Positions 36,638 to 46,221 of a stretch of DNA of 64,000 bases are shown one piece after another. Within the stretch, counting starts at the first letter, position 1, and the number at the start of each line of letters is the position of its first letter. Under the pieces are notes generated by a model. It did not search any database and had not been told where the DNA came from. It worked only from the letters and a program-made list of their open reading frames with translations. The stretch covers positions 67,001-131,000 of the forward strand of contig NZ_AUKJ01000017.1 of NCBI RefSeq assembly GCF_000424685.1. The letters run 5' to 3'. The stretch is from Methylococcus capsulatus str. Texas = ATCC 19069 (GTDB taxonomy: Bacteria > Pseudomonadota > Gammaproteobacteria > Methylococcales > Methylococcaceae). A program made the translations under genes and the position numbers.

Positions 36638-37699
36638 TTCGGCGGAACCGAGTTGGGCGACGGCTTTTTCCAGCTTCTTCAACCGGCTCCAGATTTCGTG
36701 CAGGCGCGGCATCACCGCCATGTTCTTGAGGTATTGCTGCAAGGGCTGGGCGGGGCCGCCGGCATACATGCCGGACTGTTTGATACTGGTGTTGAGGCCG
36801 GCGCGGTGCAGCAGCACGCTGTCGTCGGCGACGGTGATGTGGTCGATGGTACCGGTCTGGCCGGTGGCGATGACGCGCTTGCCGAAGCGGGTGGAGCCGG
36901 ACAGCCCGGTATGGGCGCAAAGGATGCAGTCCTCGCCGATCTCGACGTTATGGCCCAGGTGCACCAGCGCGTCGATGATGGTGCCGCTGCGGACGACGGT
37001 CGCGCCGTAGGTGGCGCGGTCGATGGTGGTGTTGGCGCCGATCACCACGCGGTCTTCGATGATGACCTTGCCGGTGTGCGGAATGCGGTAGTTGCGGCGC
37101 TGGGCGTCCTGGGCGAACCCGAAGCCTTCCGAGCCGATCACGCAGCCGGGTTTGAGGATGCAGCCGGCGCCGATTTCGCAGTCGATGCAGACGGTTACGC
37201 CGGGATGCAGCACGGTTTCCGCGCCGATCCGGGAGCCGCGCTCGATCACCACGTTGGCCATCAACACCACGCCGCGGCCCAGCACGACATCGGCGCCGAT
37301 GACCACGCCGGGGCCGATGATGGCATCGGCGGGCACTTCCACGCTGGCGTGGATCACGGCGGAAGGATGAATGCGTGGCCATTCGGTGTCGCGCACGTCG
37401 CGGTCGGCGTAGGCTTGCTTGATCAGCGCAATGGCAAGGCGGACGTTGGGCGCGATCAGGATGGCCAGTGCCGGCGATTCGCCGAATTCGGCGGCGATGG
37501 CCGGGGTGGTGAGGACGGCGGCCGGTTTGCGCTGGAGTACGTCGCCGACGTATTTGGGCTTGTCGATGAACACCAGGTCGCCGGGGGCGCAGTCTTCGAT
37601 CGGCGCGATCCGGGTAATCACGGCGTCGGGGCCGATGTGGTCCGTGATCAGCCCTTCCGGCTGGAAGCGTTCGAGGATTTCCGAAACGGTGACATGCAT
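36635..37699 (-). CDS. lpxD: UDP-3-O-acylglucosamine N-acyltransferase (LpxD-type)
   Basis: A 354-residue acyltransferase of lipid A synthesis. An N-terminal uridine-binding domain (residues 1-100, TRIAPIEDCAPGDLVFIDKPKYV) precedes a long left-handed beta-helix of hexapeptide repeats, with GSEGFGFA and VHLGHNV containing the predicted catalytic His. A C-terminal helical pair (LPRL.EIWSRLKKLEKAV type) completes the fold. It is not next to lpxA, lpxB, fabZ or bamA, where lpxD usually lies, so it may be a second copy or a relative with another sugar nucleotide substrate. It ends against the mopE terminator and lies 43 bp downstream of trpC. Confidence 0.83.
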   Translation of the reverse strand: MHVTVSEILERFQPEGLITDHIGPDAVITRIAPIEDCAPGDLVFIDKPKYVGDVLQRKPAAVLTTPAIAAEFGESPALAILIAPNVRLAIALIKQAYADRDVRDTEWPRIHPSAVIHASVEVPADAIIGPGVVIGADVVLGRGVVLMANVVIERGSRIGAETVLHPGVTVCIDCEIGAGCILKPGCVIGSEGFGFAQDAQRRNYRIPHTGKVIIEDRVVIGANTTIDRATYGATVVRSGTIIDALVHLGHNVEIGEDCILCAHTGLSGSTRFGKRVIATGQTGTIDHITVADDSVLLHRAGLNTSIKQSGMYAGGPAQPLQQYLKNMAVMPRLHEIWSRLKKLEKAVAQLGSAE

Positions 37700-37742
37700 G
37701 GCGAGCCCTCTTCGATGGCCGGAAAGTTCGGGGTGAGGGGGG

Positions 37743-38540
37743 CTAAGCGAATAGCCGTTGCAGCTCGACGCCGGGCTCGGACGCGCGCATGAAGACCTCG
37801 CCGACCAGGAAGGCGTGGACCCCGTGACCGCGCATCAGGGCGACGTCCGGCGGCGCCAGGATGCCGCTTTCGGTGACCACCGTGCGGCCTTCCGGAATCA
37901 GCGGCAGCAGGTCCAGCGTGGTCTGGAGGCTGACGTCGAAGGTGCGCAGGTTCCGGTTGTTGATGCCGACCAGCGGCAGCTCCAGCGGCAGCGAGCGTTC
38001 CAGTTCGCTCCGGTCGTGCACTTCCACCAGCACGTCCATGCCGAGCGAGGTGGCGAGCCGGGCCAGATCGCGCATCAGCGCGTCGTCCAGCGCAGCGGCG
38101 ATGAGCAGGATGCAGTCCGCGCCGATCGCCCGCGCCTCGTAGACCTGGTAAGGGTCGATGGTGAAGTCCTTGCGCAGCACCGGCAGGGCGCAGGCGGCGC
38201 GGGCCTGCTGCAGGTAGTCCTCGCTGCCCTGGAAGAAGTCCCGGTCGGTCAGTACCGACAAGCAGGCTGCGCCGCCCGCGGCGTAGCTGCGGGCGATCGC
38301 TTCGGGCTGGAAATCCTCCCGGATCACCCCCTTGCTGGGCGAGGCCTTCTTGATTTCGGCGATCACCCCGGCCTGTCCGGCTTCGATCTTGGCCCGGAGG
38401 GAGCGGACGAAGCCGCGCACCGGATCGGCCTGTTCGGCCTTCGCGCGCATTTCGGACAGCGGCAGCACCTTCGTTCGGTCGGCGATCTCCTCGGCCTTGC
38501 GCGCCAGGATCTTTTTCAGGATGTCGGGGGTGTCGCTCAT
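37743..38540 (-). CDS. trpC: Indole-3-glycerol phosphate synthase
   Basis: A 265-residue monofunctional TrpC, a TIM-barrel enzyme that closes the indole ring. [48 protein letters not shown] and [10 protein letters not shown] are the classical motifs. The ATG at 38540 lies 5 bp after the trpD stop. It is the last gene of the trpE-trpG-trpD-trpC run. Confidence 0.96.
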   Translation of the reverse strand: MSDTPDILKKILARKAEEIADRTKVLPLSEMRAKAEQADPVRGFVRSLRAKIEAGQAGVIAEIKKASPSKGVIREDFQPEAIARSYAAGGAACLSVLTDRDFFQGSEDYLQQARAACALPVLRKDFTIDPYQVYEARAIGADCILLIAAALDDALMRDLARLATSLGMDVLVEVHDRSELERSLPLELPLVGINNRNLRTFDVSLQTTLDLLPLIPEGRTVVTESGILAPPDVALMRGHGVHAFLVGEVFMRASEPGVELQRLFA

Positions 38541-38545
38541 GGCGT

Positions 38546-39571
38546 TCAGCTCGCGGCGAATTGGCGGGAAAGGGCGGCCAGCGCTTCGAGCTTGGCGCGG
38601 GCCGAGCCGTCGGCGATGACGGCCTCGGCACGGCGGATGCCGGCTTCCAGCGAGTCGGTCAGGTCGGCGGCATAGATGGCGGCGCCGGCGTTCAAGGCGA
38701 CGATGTCGCGGGCGGGGCCCGGCACGTTGTCCAGCACGCCCCGCATCATCTTCAGGCTGGCGGCGACGGTGTCGATGGCGAGTTCGCTCAAGGCGGCGCG
38801 CCTGAAGCCGAACTGCTCCGGCCGTACGTAATAGTTGGTGATCAGGCCGTTCTTCAGCTCGGCGACATGGGTGGGCGCGGCGATGCTGATTTCGTCCAGC
38901 CCGTCCTCGGCATGCACGACCAGGACGTGTGAGCTGCCCAATTGCTGCAGCACCCGCGCGAGGCCTTCCACCCATGGGTCGGTGTACACGCCGACCAGCT
39001 GGTTCGGCGCGCCGGCAGGGTTGGTCAGGGGGCCCAAGAGGTTGAACAGGGTGCGGACGCCGAGTTCCCGGCGTGGCCCGATGGCGTATTTCATCGCACC
39101 GTGGTGGCGCTGGGCGAACAGAAAGCCGACGCCGAGCGTTTCGATGCAGGTCTTGACCTGGTCCGGGGTGAGCTCGATGTTGATGCCGGCGGCCTCCAGC
39201 ACGTCGGCACTGCCCGAGCGGCCGGACACCGAGCGGCTGCCGTGCTTGGCGACCCGTCCGCCCGCCGCCGCGACCACGAAGGCCGCGGTGGTGGAGATGT
39301 TGAAGGTCTTGCTGGCGTCGCCTCCGGTGCCGCAGGTGTCGAGCAGATGGGGGCCCGATACCGGAACCTTGGTCGCCATTTCCCGCAGCACCTGGGCCGC
39401 GGCGGCCACCTCCTCGACGGTCTCGCCCTTGCAACGGAGGGCGATCAGGAAGGCACCGATCTGGGCCGGGGTCGCACCGCCGCTCATGATCTTGCGCATC
39501 GTCTCGCGCATCGCGCTGGGGCTCAGGTCCTTGCCGGCCAGCAGGGTTTCCAGGACTTCGGGGATTTCCAT
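38546..39571 (-). CDS. trpD: Anthranilate phosphoribosyltransferase
   Basis: A 341-residue TrpD that joins anthranilate to phosphoribosyl pyrophosphate. The PRPP loop [36 protein letters not shown] and [10 protein letters not shown] are present. Spacing to trpG is 6 bp and to trpC 5 bp, so the genes form one operon. Confidence 0.96.
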   Translation of the reverse strand: MEIPEVLETLLAGKDLSPSAMRETMRKIMSGGATPAQIGAFLIALRCKGETVEEVAAAAQVLREMATKVPVSGPHLLDTCGTGGDASKTFNISTTAAFVVAAAGGRVAKHGSRSVSGRSGSADVLEAAGINIELTPDQVKTCIETLGVGFLFAQRHHGAMKYAIGPRRELGVRTLFNLLGPLTNPAGAPNQLVGVYTDPWVEGLARVLQQLGSSHVLVVHAEDGLDEISIAAPTHVAELKNGLITNYYVRPEQFGFRRAALSELAIDTVAASLKMMRGVLDNVPGPARDIVALNAGAAIYAADLTDSLEAGIRRAEAVIADGSARAKLEALAALSRQFAAS

Positions 39572-39577
39572 GGGCGC

Positions 39578-40161
<584 letters not shown>

Positions 40162-40165
<4 letters not shown>

Positions 40166-41649
40166 GCGTTCTCGCCTCCTTCGACGCCGGCTTCGGCCAG
40201 GGCGACCGCCCGGAAAATGGCCCGTGCCTTGTTCATCGTTTCCTCCCACTCGCTGCGCGGTACCGAGTCGTAGACGACGCCGGCGCCGGCCTGGATGTGG
40301 AGCCGCCCGTCCTTGATGACGGCGGTGCGGATGGCGATCGCCGTGTCCATGTTGCCGGACCAGCCGATGTAGCCCACCGCGCCGGAATAGACCCCACGTT
40401 TCACCGGCTCCAGCTCGGCGATGATCTCCATGGCCCGGATCTTCGGTGCCCCGCTGACGGTGCCGGCGGGGAAGGTCGCCGCCAGTACGTCGTAGGCGTC
40501 CTTGCCGGCCTGGAGTTTGCCGGTCACGTTGGAGACGATGTGCATGACGTGGGAATAGCGCTCCACCACCATCTTCTCGGTGAGCCGCACGCTGCCGGTC
40601 TCGGAAATCCGGCCGGTGTCGTTGCGGCCCAGGTCGATCAGCATCAGATGCTCGGCGAGTTCCTTGGGGTCGGCCAGGAGCTCCCGCTCCAGCGCCTGAT
40701 CCTCTTCGGGGCTGCGGCCGCGGCGGCGGGTGCCGGCGATGGGGCGCACCGTCACAGTGCCGTCCTCCAGCCGCACCAGGATTTCCGGCGACGAGCCGAC
40801 CACGTGGAAATCCCCCAGGTTGAGCTGGTACATGTAAGGCGAGGGGTTGAGGCAGCGCAGGGCGCGGTAGAGGTCCAGGGGCGAGGCGGCGTAGGGAATG
40901 CTCAGCCGCTGCGACAGCACCACCTGCATCACGTCGCCCTCGACGATGTACTCCTTGACCCGCCGCACCGCGGCCTCGAAGCCTTCCCGGGTGAAGCCGG
41001 AGATGAAATCGGCCTCGTCCACCGTGCGCGGTGAGCGCGGCGGTGCGGGCGGGAGCTGGCGGCTGCGCAGTTCACGCACCAGCTCGTCCAGCCGGGTCTG
41101 GGCCTTGGCGTAGGCGCCGGCTTCGTTGGGATCGGCGTGGACGACGACCAGCAGCTTGCCGGTGAGTTTGTCGAACACCAGCACTTCTTCCGACACCATC
41201 AACAGGATATCGGGCGAGCCGATCGGGTCCGGTTTGGTTTTGGCCAGGCGCGGCTCGATGTAGCCCATGGTCTCGTAGCCGAAATAGCCGACCAGGCCCC
41301 CGGTGAAGCGCGGCAGACCTTCGAGGTCCGGCACCTTGAAACGGCTGCCGAAAGCCTTGATCCATGCCAGCGGGTTTTCGACCGTCAGGGTCTCGGTGCG
41401 GGCGCCATCCTTCAGCACGGTGACCTCATGGTCGCGGACTTCGATGCAGGTCCGGCAGGGCAGGCCGATGATGGAATAGCGGCCCCACTGCTCGCCGCCG
41501 TGGACGGATTCGAACAGGTAGGAATACGGCCCATCGGCGAGCTTGAGATAGGCGCTCAAAGGGGTGTCGAGGTCGGCGAGGACGCGCCGCGCCAGCGGGA
41601 CGCGGTTATAGCCTCGGGCGGCGAAGGCCTGGAATCGTTCGGGGGTCAT
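40162..41649 (-). CDS. trpE: Anthranilate synthase component I
   Basis: A 495-residue chorismate-using enzyme of the ADC synthase superfamily. The N-terminal Trp-binding region precedes the catalytic core with [57 protein letters not shown] and IQAGAGVV. No separate leader peptide or trp attenuator was found in the 118 bp upstream, so how expression responds to tryptophan is not visible. It lies downstream of gph and rpe, an order also known in pseudomonads. Confidence 0.95.
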
Positions 41650-41767
41650 GAGAGCTCGGGAGGTTCGATGCGAAACGATGCACGGCCTGGGGCCGTAGCG
41701 GTCGGGGTTTCAGTGCTTCAGGCCGCGCTGCGCCATCGTTTCTGCGGATCGAATCGGAATAAGGCCG

Positions 41768-42451
41768 TCATGTCAGTCGTTTCAAAAGGGCGGGGAGCTC
41801 GCCGATGGAGTCCAGGATGCCGTCCGCACCCAGTTGTTCCGGCGTGGCGACTTCCCCCCGGTAGCCGTAAGGAACGCACAGTATCGCATAACCGGCGGCG
41901 CGGGCGGCCCGCACGTCATTGCCGGAATCGCCCACCATCAGGCAGCGTTCGGGCCGGGCGCCGAACCGCTCCGCCGTCTTCAGCAGCGGCAGCGGGTCCG
42001 GTTTGATGCGCTCGAACTGGTCGCCCGAGCCGATGAAGTCCAGATACCCCGCGATGCCGAGCCGTTCCAGCAGCGGTTCGGTGAAGCGGGCCAGTTTGTT
42101 GGTGATGACCGCCGTGGCATAGCCTGCGGCCTTCAGGCCCTGGAGCCCTGCCAGCACGCCGGGAAACAGGCCGCCCCGTTCGCACAGATGCGCCTCGTGG
42201 AATTCCAGGAACAGGCGCATGCCTTCCTGGAATTCCTCGGGTTCCGATTCCGGCCACATCTCTCCCGTCATGGCCCGCTTGATCAGCATGTCCGCACCGT
42301 TGCCGATCCAGCCGCGCGCCCGCTCCAGTCCGACGGGGGCGCGGCCCAGCGACTCGAGCATGGCGTCCACCGCCCAAGCCAGGTCGGGCGCGCTGTCGAC
42401 CAGCGTGCCGTCGAGGTCGAAGGCGATCAGCTCGGGCCGGAATCCGATCAT
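41768..42451 (-). CDS. gph: Phosphoglycolate phosphatase
   Basis: A 227-residue HAD-superfamily phosphatase. Motif I is [14 protein letters not shown], motif II AVITNKL, and motif [21 protein letters not shown]. It removes phosphate from 2-phosphoglycolate, which forms by DNA repair and by oxygenation of ribulose bisphosphate. M. capsulatus is known to have RuBisCO, so salvage is relevant. The ATG overlaps the rpe stop by four bases. Confidence 0.92.
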   Translation of the reverse strand: MIGFRPELIAFDLDGTLVDSAPDLAWAVDAMLESLGRAPVGLERARGWIGNGADMLIKRAMTGEMWPESEPEEFQEGMRLFLEFHEAHLCERGGLFPGVLAGLQGLKAAGYATAVITNKLARFTEPLLERLGIAGYLDFIGSGDQFERIKPDPLPLLKTAERFGARPERCLMVGDSGNDVRAARAAGYAILCVPYGYRGEVATPEQLGADGILDSIGELPALLKRLT

Positions 42452-43140
42452 GCGCGGGCCTGGGCCAGTTCGTCGCGCAGGGCGCGGATGATGGAGTCGT
42501 AGCGGTTCGGATCTTCGGCCTTGCCCGCGCCGAACACCGCCGAGCCGGCGACGAAGGTGTCGCAGCCCGCGGCGGCGATCTCGCGGATGTTCCTGGCGTT
42601 GACGCCGCCGTCGATCTCCAGGCGGATGTTGCGGCCGCTGGCATCGATGCGGCGGCGGCATTCGCGGACCTTGTCGAGCACGTAGGGGATGAAGGATTGG
42701 CCGCCGAAGCCGGGGTTGACCGACATCAGCAGGATCATGTCGAGCTTGTCCATGACGTGATCCAGATAGTTGAGCGGTGTGGCCGGATTGAACACCAGCC
42801 CGGTCTTGCAGCCGGAGTCCTTGACGAGTTGCAGGCTGCGGTCGATGTGCTCGGAGGCCTCCGGATGGAAGGTGATGTAGCTGGCCCCGGCCTTGGCGAA
42901 ATCGGGAATGATGCGGTCGACCGGCTTGACCATCAGGTGCACGTCGATCGGCGCGGTCACGCCGTGCTTGCGCAGCGCCTCGCACACCAGCGGGCCGATG
43001 GTCAGGTTCGGGACGTAGTGGTTGTCCATCACGTCGAAATGGACGATGTCGGCGCCCGACTTGAGGACGTCGTCCACTTCCTCGCCGAGACGGGCGAAGT
43101 CGGCGGAGAGAATCGAGGGGGCGATCCAGAATTCGTTCAT
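42448..43140 (-). CDS. rpe: Ribulose-phosphate 3-epimerase
   Basis: A 230-residue TIM-barrel epimerase that interconverts ribulose 5-phosphate and xylulose 5-phosphate. [51 protein letters not shown] and [11 protein letters not shown] are all present. In a ribulose monophosphate pathway methanotroph it helps regenerate the formaldehyde acceptor. It is the first gene of a minus-strand run rpe-gph-(trpE-trpG-trpD-trpC). Confidence 0.95.
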   Translation of the reverse strand: MNEFWIAPSILSADFARLGEEVDDVLKSGADIVHFDVMDNHYVPNLTIGPLVCEALRKHGVTAPIDVHLMVKPVDRIIPDFAKAGASYITFHPEASEHIDRSLQLVKDSGCKTGLVFNPATPLNYLDHVMDKLDMILLMSVNPGFGGQSFIPYVLDKVRECRRRIDASGRNIRLEIDGGVNARNIREIAAAGCDTFVAGSAVFGAGKAEDPNRYDSIIRALRDELAQARA

Positions 43141-43359
43141 GGCAATGGTTTTCCTTGGGACTCAACGAAAGCGCAGGGCGTGGGGCGGTCCCGGTCTGCG
43201 CGAGTGTTCATCGCTTTGCCGCGATCAGGCCGGCTATTCTGTCATTTCGACCCGAGTCGGGGCAAGGCGTGGCAAGCGGCGCCAGGGAGTCACCGTGTCA
43301 AATGGGAGCCCGGCGTCCCGAGTCCAGGGGGACACAACCCGTTTTTGTAAGGTCATTCC

Positions 43360-43548
43360 TTAACGAATCCGGACCGGTTTTGGATTGACGAGATTCATGC
43401 GGGTGGTCTTCAGAAGCTTGAGCAGCAAGGGTTTGAGGTCTTCGTGGCGGTGGTTGAACCGAAAGCAAACTTCCCCCAGGTACAGGTGGAAGAATTTGCG
43501 CGGTAAGCGCAATTTCACGTTTTGCCTGCGCCGGTGAAATTCACACAC
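43360..43548 (-). pseudogene. C-terminal remnant of an IS1595/IS1016-type transposase
   Basis: A 62-codon open frame whose body, LRLPRKFFHLYLGEVCFRFNHR then LLLKLLKTTRMN, resembles the extreme C-terminus of ISXO2/IS1016-like (IS1595 family) DDE transposases, including the FRFN motif. Only about the last quarter of such a protein is present. The DDE catalytic residues and N-terminal zinc region are missing, and no terminal inverted repeats were found. It marks an old insertion beside modA. Confidence 0.6.
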
Positions 43549-43824
43549 TGTACCAATGAGTTAATGGAAATTTCCTGTTGATGAAGATGCGCCCGAAATA
43601 TAGGATTTCTTGGACTCGAGCTTTGCTTCCCCTTCGGAAGGCGCGGCCCGACAGGGCCGGTCGCCGTGCGGCTCAAGTGGACGTGCTTTGGGAAGGCGGC
43701 GCCTGTTTTCCCACCCGGGTGGCCGATGCCTTGATCGCCGCCCCGGGGGCCGGGCGCACGGCGCTGATCCGGACGGAGCCAGCCCAGCTGCCCGGCCGCC
43801 TGCAGGGGGTGCCATTGTGCGGAC

Positions 43825-43854
43825 ATCGATATATACTGTCGAATATTACGTAAC
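43825..43854. promoter_or_regulatory. Candidate ModE-like operator upstream of modA
   Basis: ATCGATATATA is followed by a CTGTCGA spacer and an imperfect inverted half (ATATTACGTAAC). The left half differs from the E. coli ModE half-site ATCGTTATATA at one position; CGATATAT and ATATTACG match at six of eight positions as inverted halves. It lies 35 bp before the modA ATG, a suitable place for molybdate-dependent repression. No modE gene is in the window. Confidence 0.4.
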
Positions 43855-43888
43855 CATTTCCTGTCACCCTCACATCGAGAGACCCGAC

Positions 43889-44647
43889 ATGGAACACCGC
43901 AACATCATTCGGCTGCTCGTTGCCGTCGCCGGCTTGGTCATGGCCGGCCAGCCGGGTGCGGTCGAATTGACCGTTTCTGCCGCCTCCAGCCTGACCCAGG
44001 CTTTCAAGGACATGGCCCGGCGCTATGAGGAGATGCATCCCGACGCCAAGGTGTTTGTGAATTTCGGCGCCTCTGGCGTTCTGTTGCAACAGATCGCCAA
44101 AGGCGCGCCTGTCGACGTGTTCGCTTGCGCAGATCAGGAAACGATGGACGAAGCGGTCAAAATTGGCCTGGTACACGCCAATGAACGCCGTGACTTTGCT
44201 ACCAACACCCTCGTCTTGGTGGTGCCGAGGGGGCAGTCCGTGTCACTCGGGCATCTGTCCGAGTTGACGCAGGCCGCCGTGCGCCGGATCGCCATCGGCA
44301 ACCCGGACAGCGTCCCGGTGGGCCGCTACGCCCGCCGTGCACTGGAAAAGGCTGGTTTGTGGGAAGCGGTCGCGACCAAGGCGATCACTACCCAGAACGT
44401 CCGCCAGTCGCTGGATTACGTGTCGCGCGGCGAGGTGGATGCCGGCTTCGTATACGCCACCGATGCCGGCGAGGCGGCAGACAGGGTCCGGATCGCCTTC
44501 GAGGTGCCGCTGGATGTGGCCATACGTTATCCCATCGCTCCGCTGGCCGATGCGGCGCATGCCGAGGAAGCACGGCGCTTCACCGGCTTCGTGCTGTCCG
44601 CGGACGGGCAGGCCATCCTGGCCAGTCATGGTTTTCCGAAACCTTAA
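43889..44647 (+). CDS. modA: Molybdate ABC transporter substrate-binding protein
   Basis: A 252-residue periplasmic binding protein. A signal peptide (about 1-24, ending PGAVE) precedes LTVSAASSLTQAFKDMA, the oxyanion-binding N-terminus, and FGASGVLLQQI, PVDVFACADQETMDEA, NPDSVPVGRYAR and VYATDA follow. Tungstate and molybdate cannot be told apart here. The ATG at 43889 is the first in frame that yields a signal peptide. modB begins 17 bp after its stop. Confidence 0.92.
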   Translation: MEHRNIIRLLVAVAGLVMAGQPGAVELTVSAASSLTQAFKDMARRYEEMHPDAKVFVNFGASGVLLQQIAKGAPVDVFACADQETMDEAVKIGLVHANERRDFATNTLVLVVPRGQSVSLGHLSELTQAAVRRIAIGNPDSVPVGRYARRALEKAGLWEAVATKAITTQNVRQSLDYVSRGEVDAGFVYATDAGEAADRVRIAFEVPLDVAIRYPIAPLADAAHAEEARRFTGFVLSADGQAILASHGFPKP

Positions 44648-44664
44648 GACGGGGAACGTCTCTC

Positions 44665-45333
44665 ATGGAGGCCATGTGGGCGGCACTCGCACTCTCCCTG
44701 AAGGTTGCCGGCTGGGCCACGGCCATCGATCTCGTATTCGGTGTCGCCGTCGGTTTTCTGCTGGCGCGCGGGCGTTTTCCCGGCCGGGATCTCATCGAAA
44801 CCACCCTTGCCTTGCCGATGGTGTTGCCGCCTACGGTCCTGGGCTACTACCTCCTGGTCATGATCGGACGGCGGAGTGAATTCGGGGCCTGGCTGCACGG
44901 CCAGTTCGGTATCGATCTGATCTTCACCTGGCAGGCGGCGGTGATCGCGGCCTCGATCGTGGCCTTTCCCCTGGTGTTCAAACCGGCGCGGGCCGCGTTC
45001 GAAGCCGTCGACCCCCAGTTGGAACAGGCGGCCCGGGTGCTGGGTATCAGCGAGCCGGCCATCTTCTTCCGGGTCACGTTGCCACTGGCGTGGCGCGGCA
45101 TCCTCGCTGGCCTGCTGCTGGCCTTCGCGCGTGCGCTTGGCGAATTCGGCGCCACGCTGATGGTGGCCGGCAGCATTCCCGGCAAGACCCAGACCCTGTC
45201 GGTCGCAGTCTACGAGGCCGTCCAGGCCGGCCAGGATCACGTCGCAGACAGCTTGGTACTCGTCACCTCGGCGGTCAGCATCGCCGTCCTGTTGTCGGCT
45301 GGCCGTCTGGGTGCCGGCCGATCGGGATATTAG
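44665..45333 (+). CDS. modB: Molybdate ABC transporter permease
   Basis: A 222-residue inner membrane permease with about five to six helices. The family signature LPMVLPPTVLGYYLLV and the EAA loop EQAARVLGISEPAIFFRVTLPLAWRGI, which contacts the ATPase, are plain. EFGATLMVAGSIPGKTQTL near the C-terminus is typical of ModB. It sits between modA and modC. Confidence 0.93.
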   Translation: MEAMWAALALSLKVAGWATAIDLVFGVAVGFLLARGRFPGRDLIETTLALPMVLPPTVLGYYLLVMIGRRSEFGAWLHGQFGIDLIFTWQAAVIAASIVAFPLVFKPARAAFEAVDPQLEQAARVLGISEPAIFFRVTLPLAWRGILAGLLLAFARALGEFGATLMVAGSIPGKTQTLSVAVYEAVQAGQDHVADSLVLVTSAVSIAVLLSAGRLGAGRSGY

Positions 45334-45357
45334 CCGGTTCCCTCGGAAATCTGCCTC

Positions 45358-46143
45358 ATGTACTTCGATTGCGATATCAGAAAGACATTGCGTGCCGGTA
45401 AGCGGGCGTTCCATCTCGATGTGCGTCTGCAATCGAATTGCCAACGAACGGTGATTCTCGGGCCATCGGGCTCCGGCAAGAGCCTCACCTTGAAGGCGAT
45501 GGCCGGATTGGTGCGTCCCGACGCCGGGTATATCCGCCTCGATGGCCGGACCGTGTTCGATGCCGGCGCCGGCATCGATTGCCCGCCGCAGCGGCGCGAA
45601 GCAGCCTATGTGTTTCAAGACTACGCCCTGTTTCCCCATTTGACGGTGCGCCAGAACGTCGGCTTCGCGCTGGTGAGAGGCTGGTTCAACCCAGCCGTGG
45701 CATTTCGCCGCGAAGCCGTCGACTACTGGCTCGAGACCTTCCAGCTCGGCCATCTGGCGCACCAGTATCCGAACGAACTCTCCGGCGGGCAGCGACAGCG
45801 CGTCGCCCTGGCGCGGGCGCTGATCGCCGGGCCGCGGCTGCTGCTGCTCGATGAACCCTTTTCGGCTTTGGATCCCGATCTGCGGGTCACGATGCGGAAC
45901 GAACTCGACGGGCTGCAGCGGCGCCTTCGGATTCCGATGGTGATGATCACCCACGATCCGGCTGACGCGGCGATCTTTGGCGATTGCATTGTGCGGCTGC
46001 GGGAGGGTGCGCTCGACACGGCGGAGGCAAAGTGCCGCGAGCCAGGTCAAGCCAGCGGCGCTGAAGGAACGGCCGTTGGCGCCGAGGCTGCCATCCGGAT
46101 TGGCCGGAATCGGGCCACGGGCCGGCAGCAGGACTCTTCATGA
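45358..46143 (+). CDS. modC: Molybdate ABC transporter ATP-binding protein
   Basis: A 261-residue ABC ATPase. Walker A GPSGSGKSLTLKAMAGL, the Q-loop FQDYALFPHL, signature LSGGQRQRVALARAL, Walker B LLLLDEPFSALD and the switch His in MITHDPADA are all intact. E. coli ModC is about 350 residues with a C-terminal molybdate-binding (MOP) regulatory domain. This protein ends soon after the core, with a short charged tail, so that sensing domain is missing. modB lies 24 bp upstream and fdhB 78 bp downstream. Confidence 0.9.
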   Translation: MYFDCDIRKTLRAGKRAFHLDVRLQSNCQRTVILGPSGSGKSLTLKAMAGLVRPDAGYIRLDGRTVFDAGAGIDCPPQRREAAYVFQDYALFPHLTVRQNVGFALVRGWFNPAVAFRREAVDYWLETFQLGHLAHQYPNELSGGQRQRVALARALIAGPRLLLLDEPFSALDPDLRVTMRNELDGLQRRLRIPMVMITHDPADAAIFGDCIVRLREGALDTAEAKCREPGQASGAEGTAVGAEAAIRIGRNRATGRQQDSS

Positions 46144-46221
46144 ATTCGATCCCTCCGTCACGCTCATTGAGCGTTCTTGTCTGGCAGGGGTCGCCAGGAA
46201 CCATTGTTGGGAGACAGAACT

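Larger units (their letters stand above)
43141..43888. other. 748-bp region with transposase debris and modA promoter
   Basis: Between rpe and modA no intact gene is seen. It holds a C-terminal transposase fragment (listed separately) and, near the right end, a candidate ModE-type operator. Open frames at 43578-43853 (+) and 43515-43826 (-) overlap each other and match nothing known to me, so they are not called. Confidence 0.5.

Noticed and set aside
34950-36920. Minus-strand open frame opposite mopE
   Set aside because: Antisense shadow of mopE, an established gene on the other strand.
41650-41767. trp attenuator or leader peptide
   Set aside because: No short frame with tandem Trp codons or a terminator/antiterminator pair was seen upstream of trpE.
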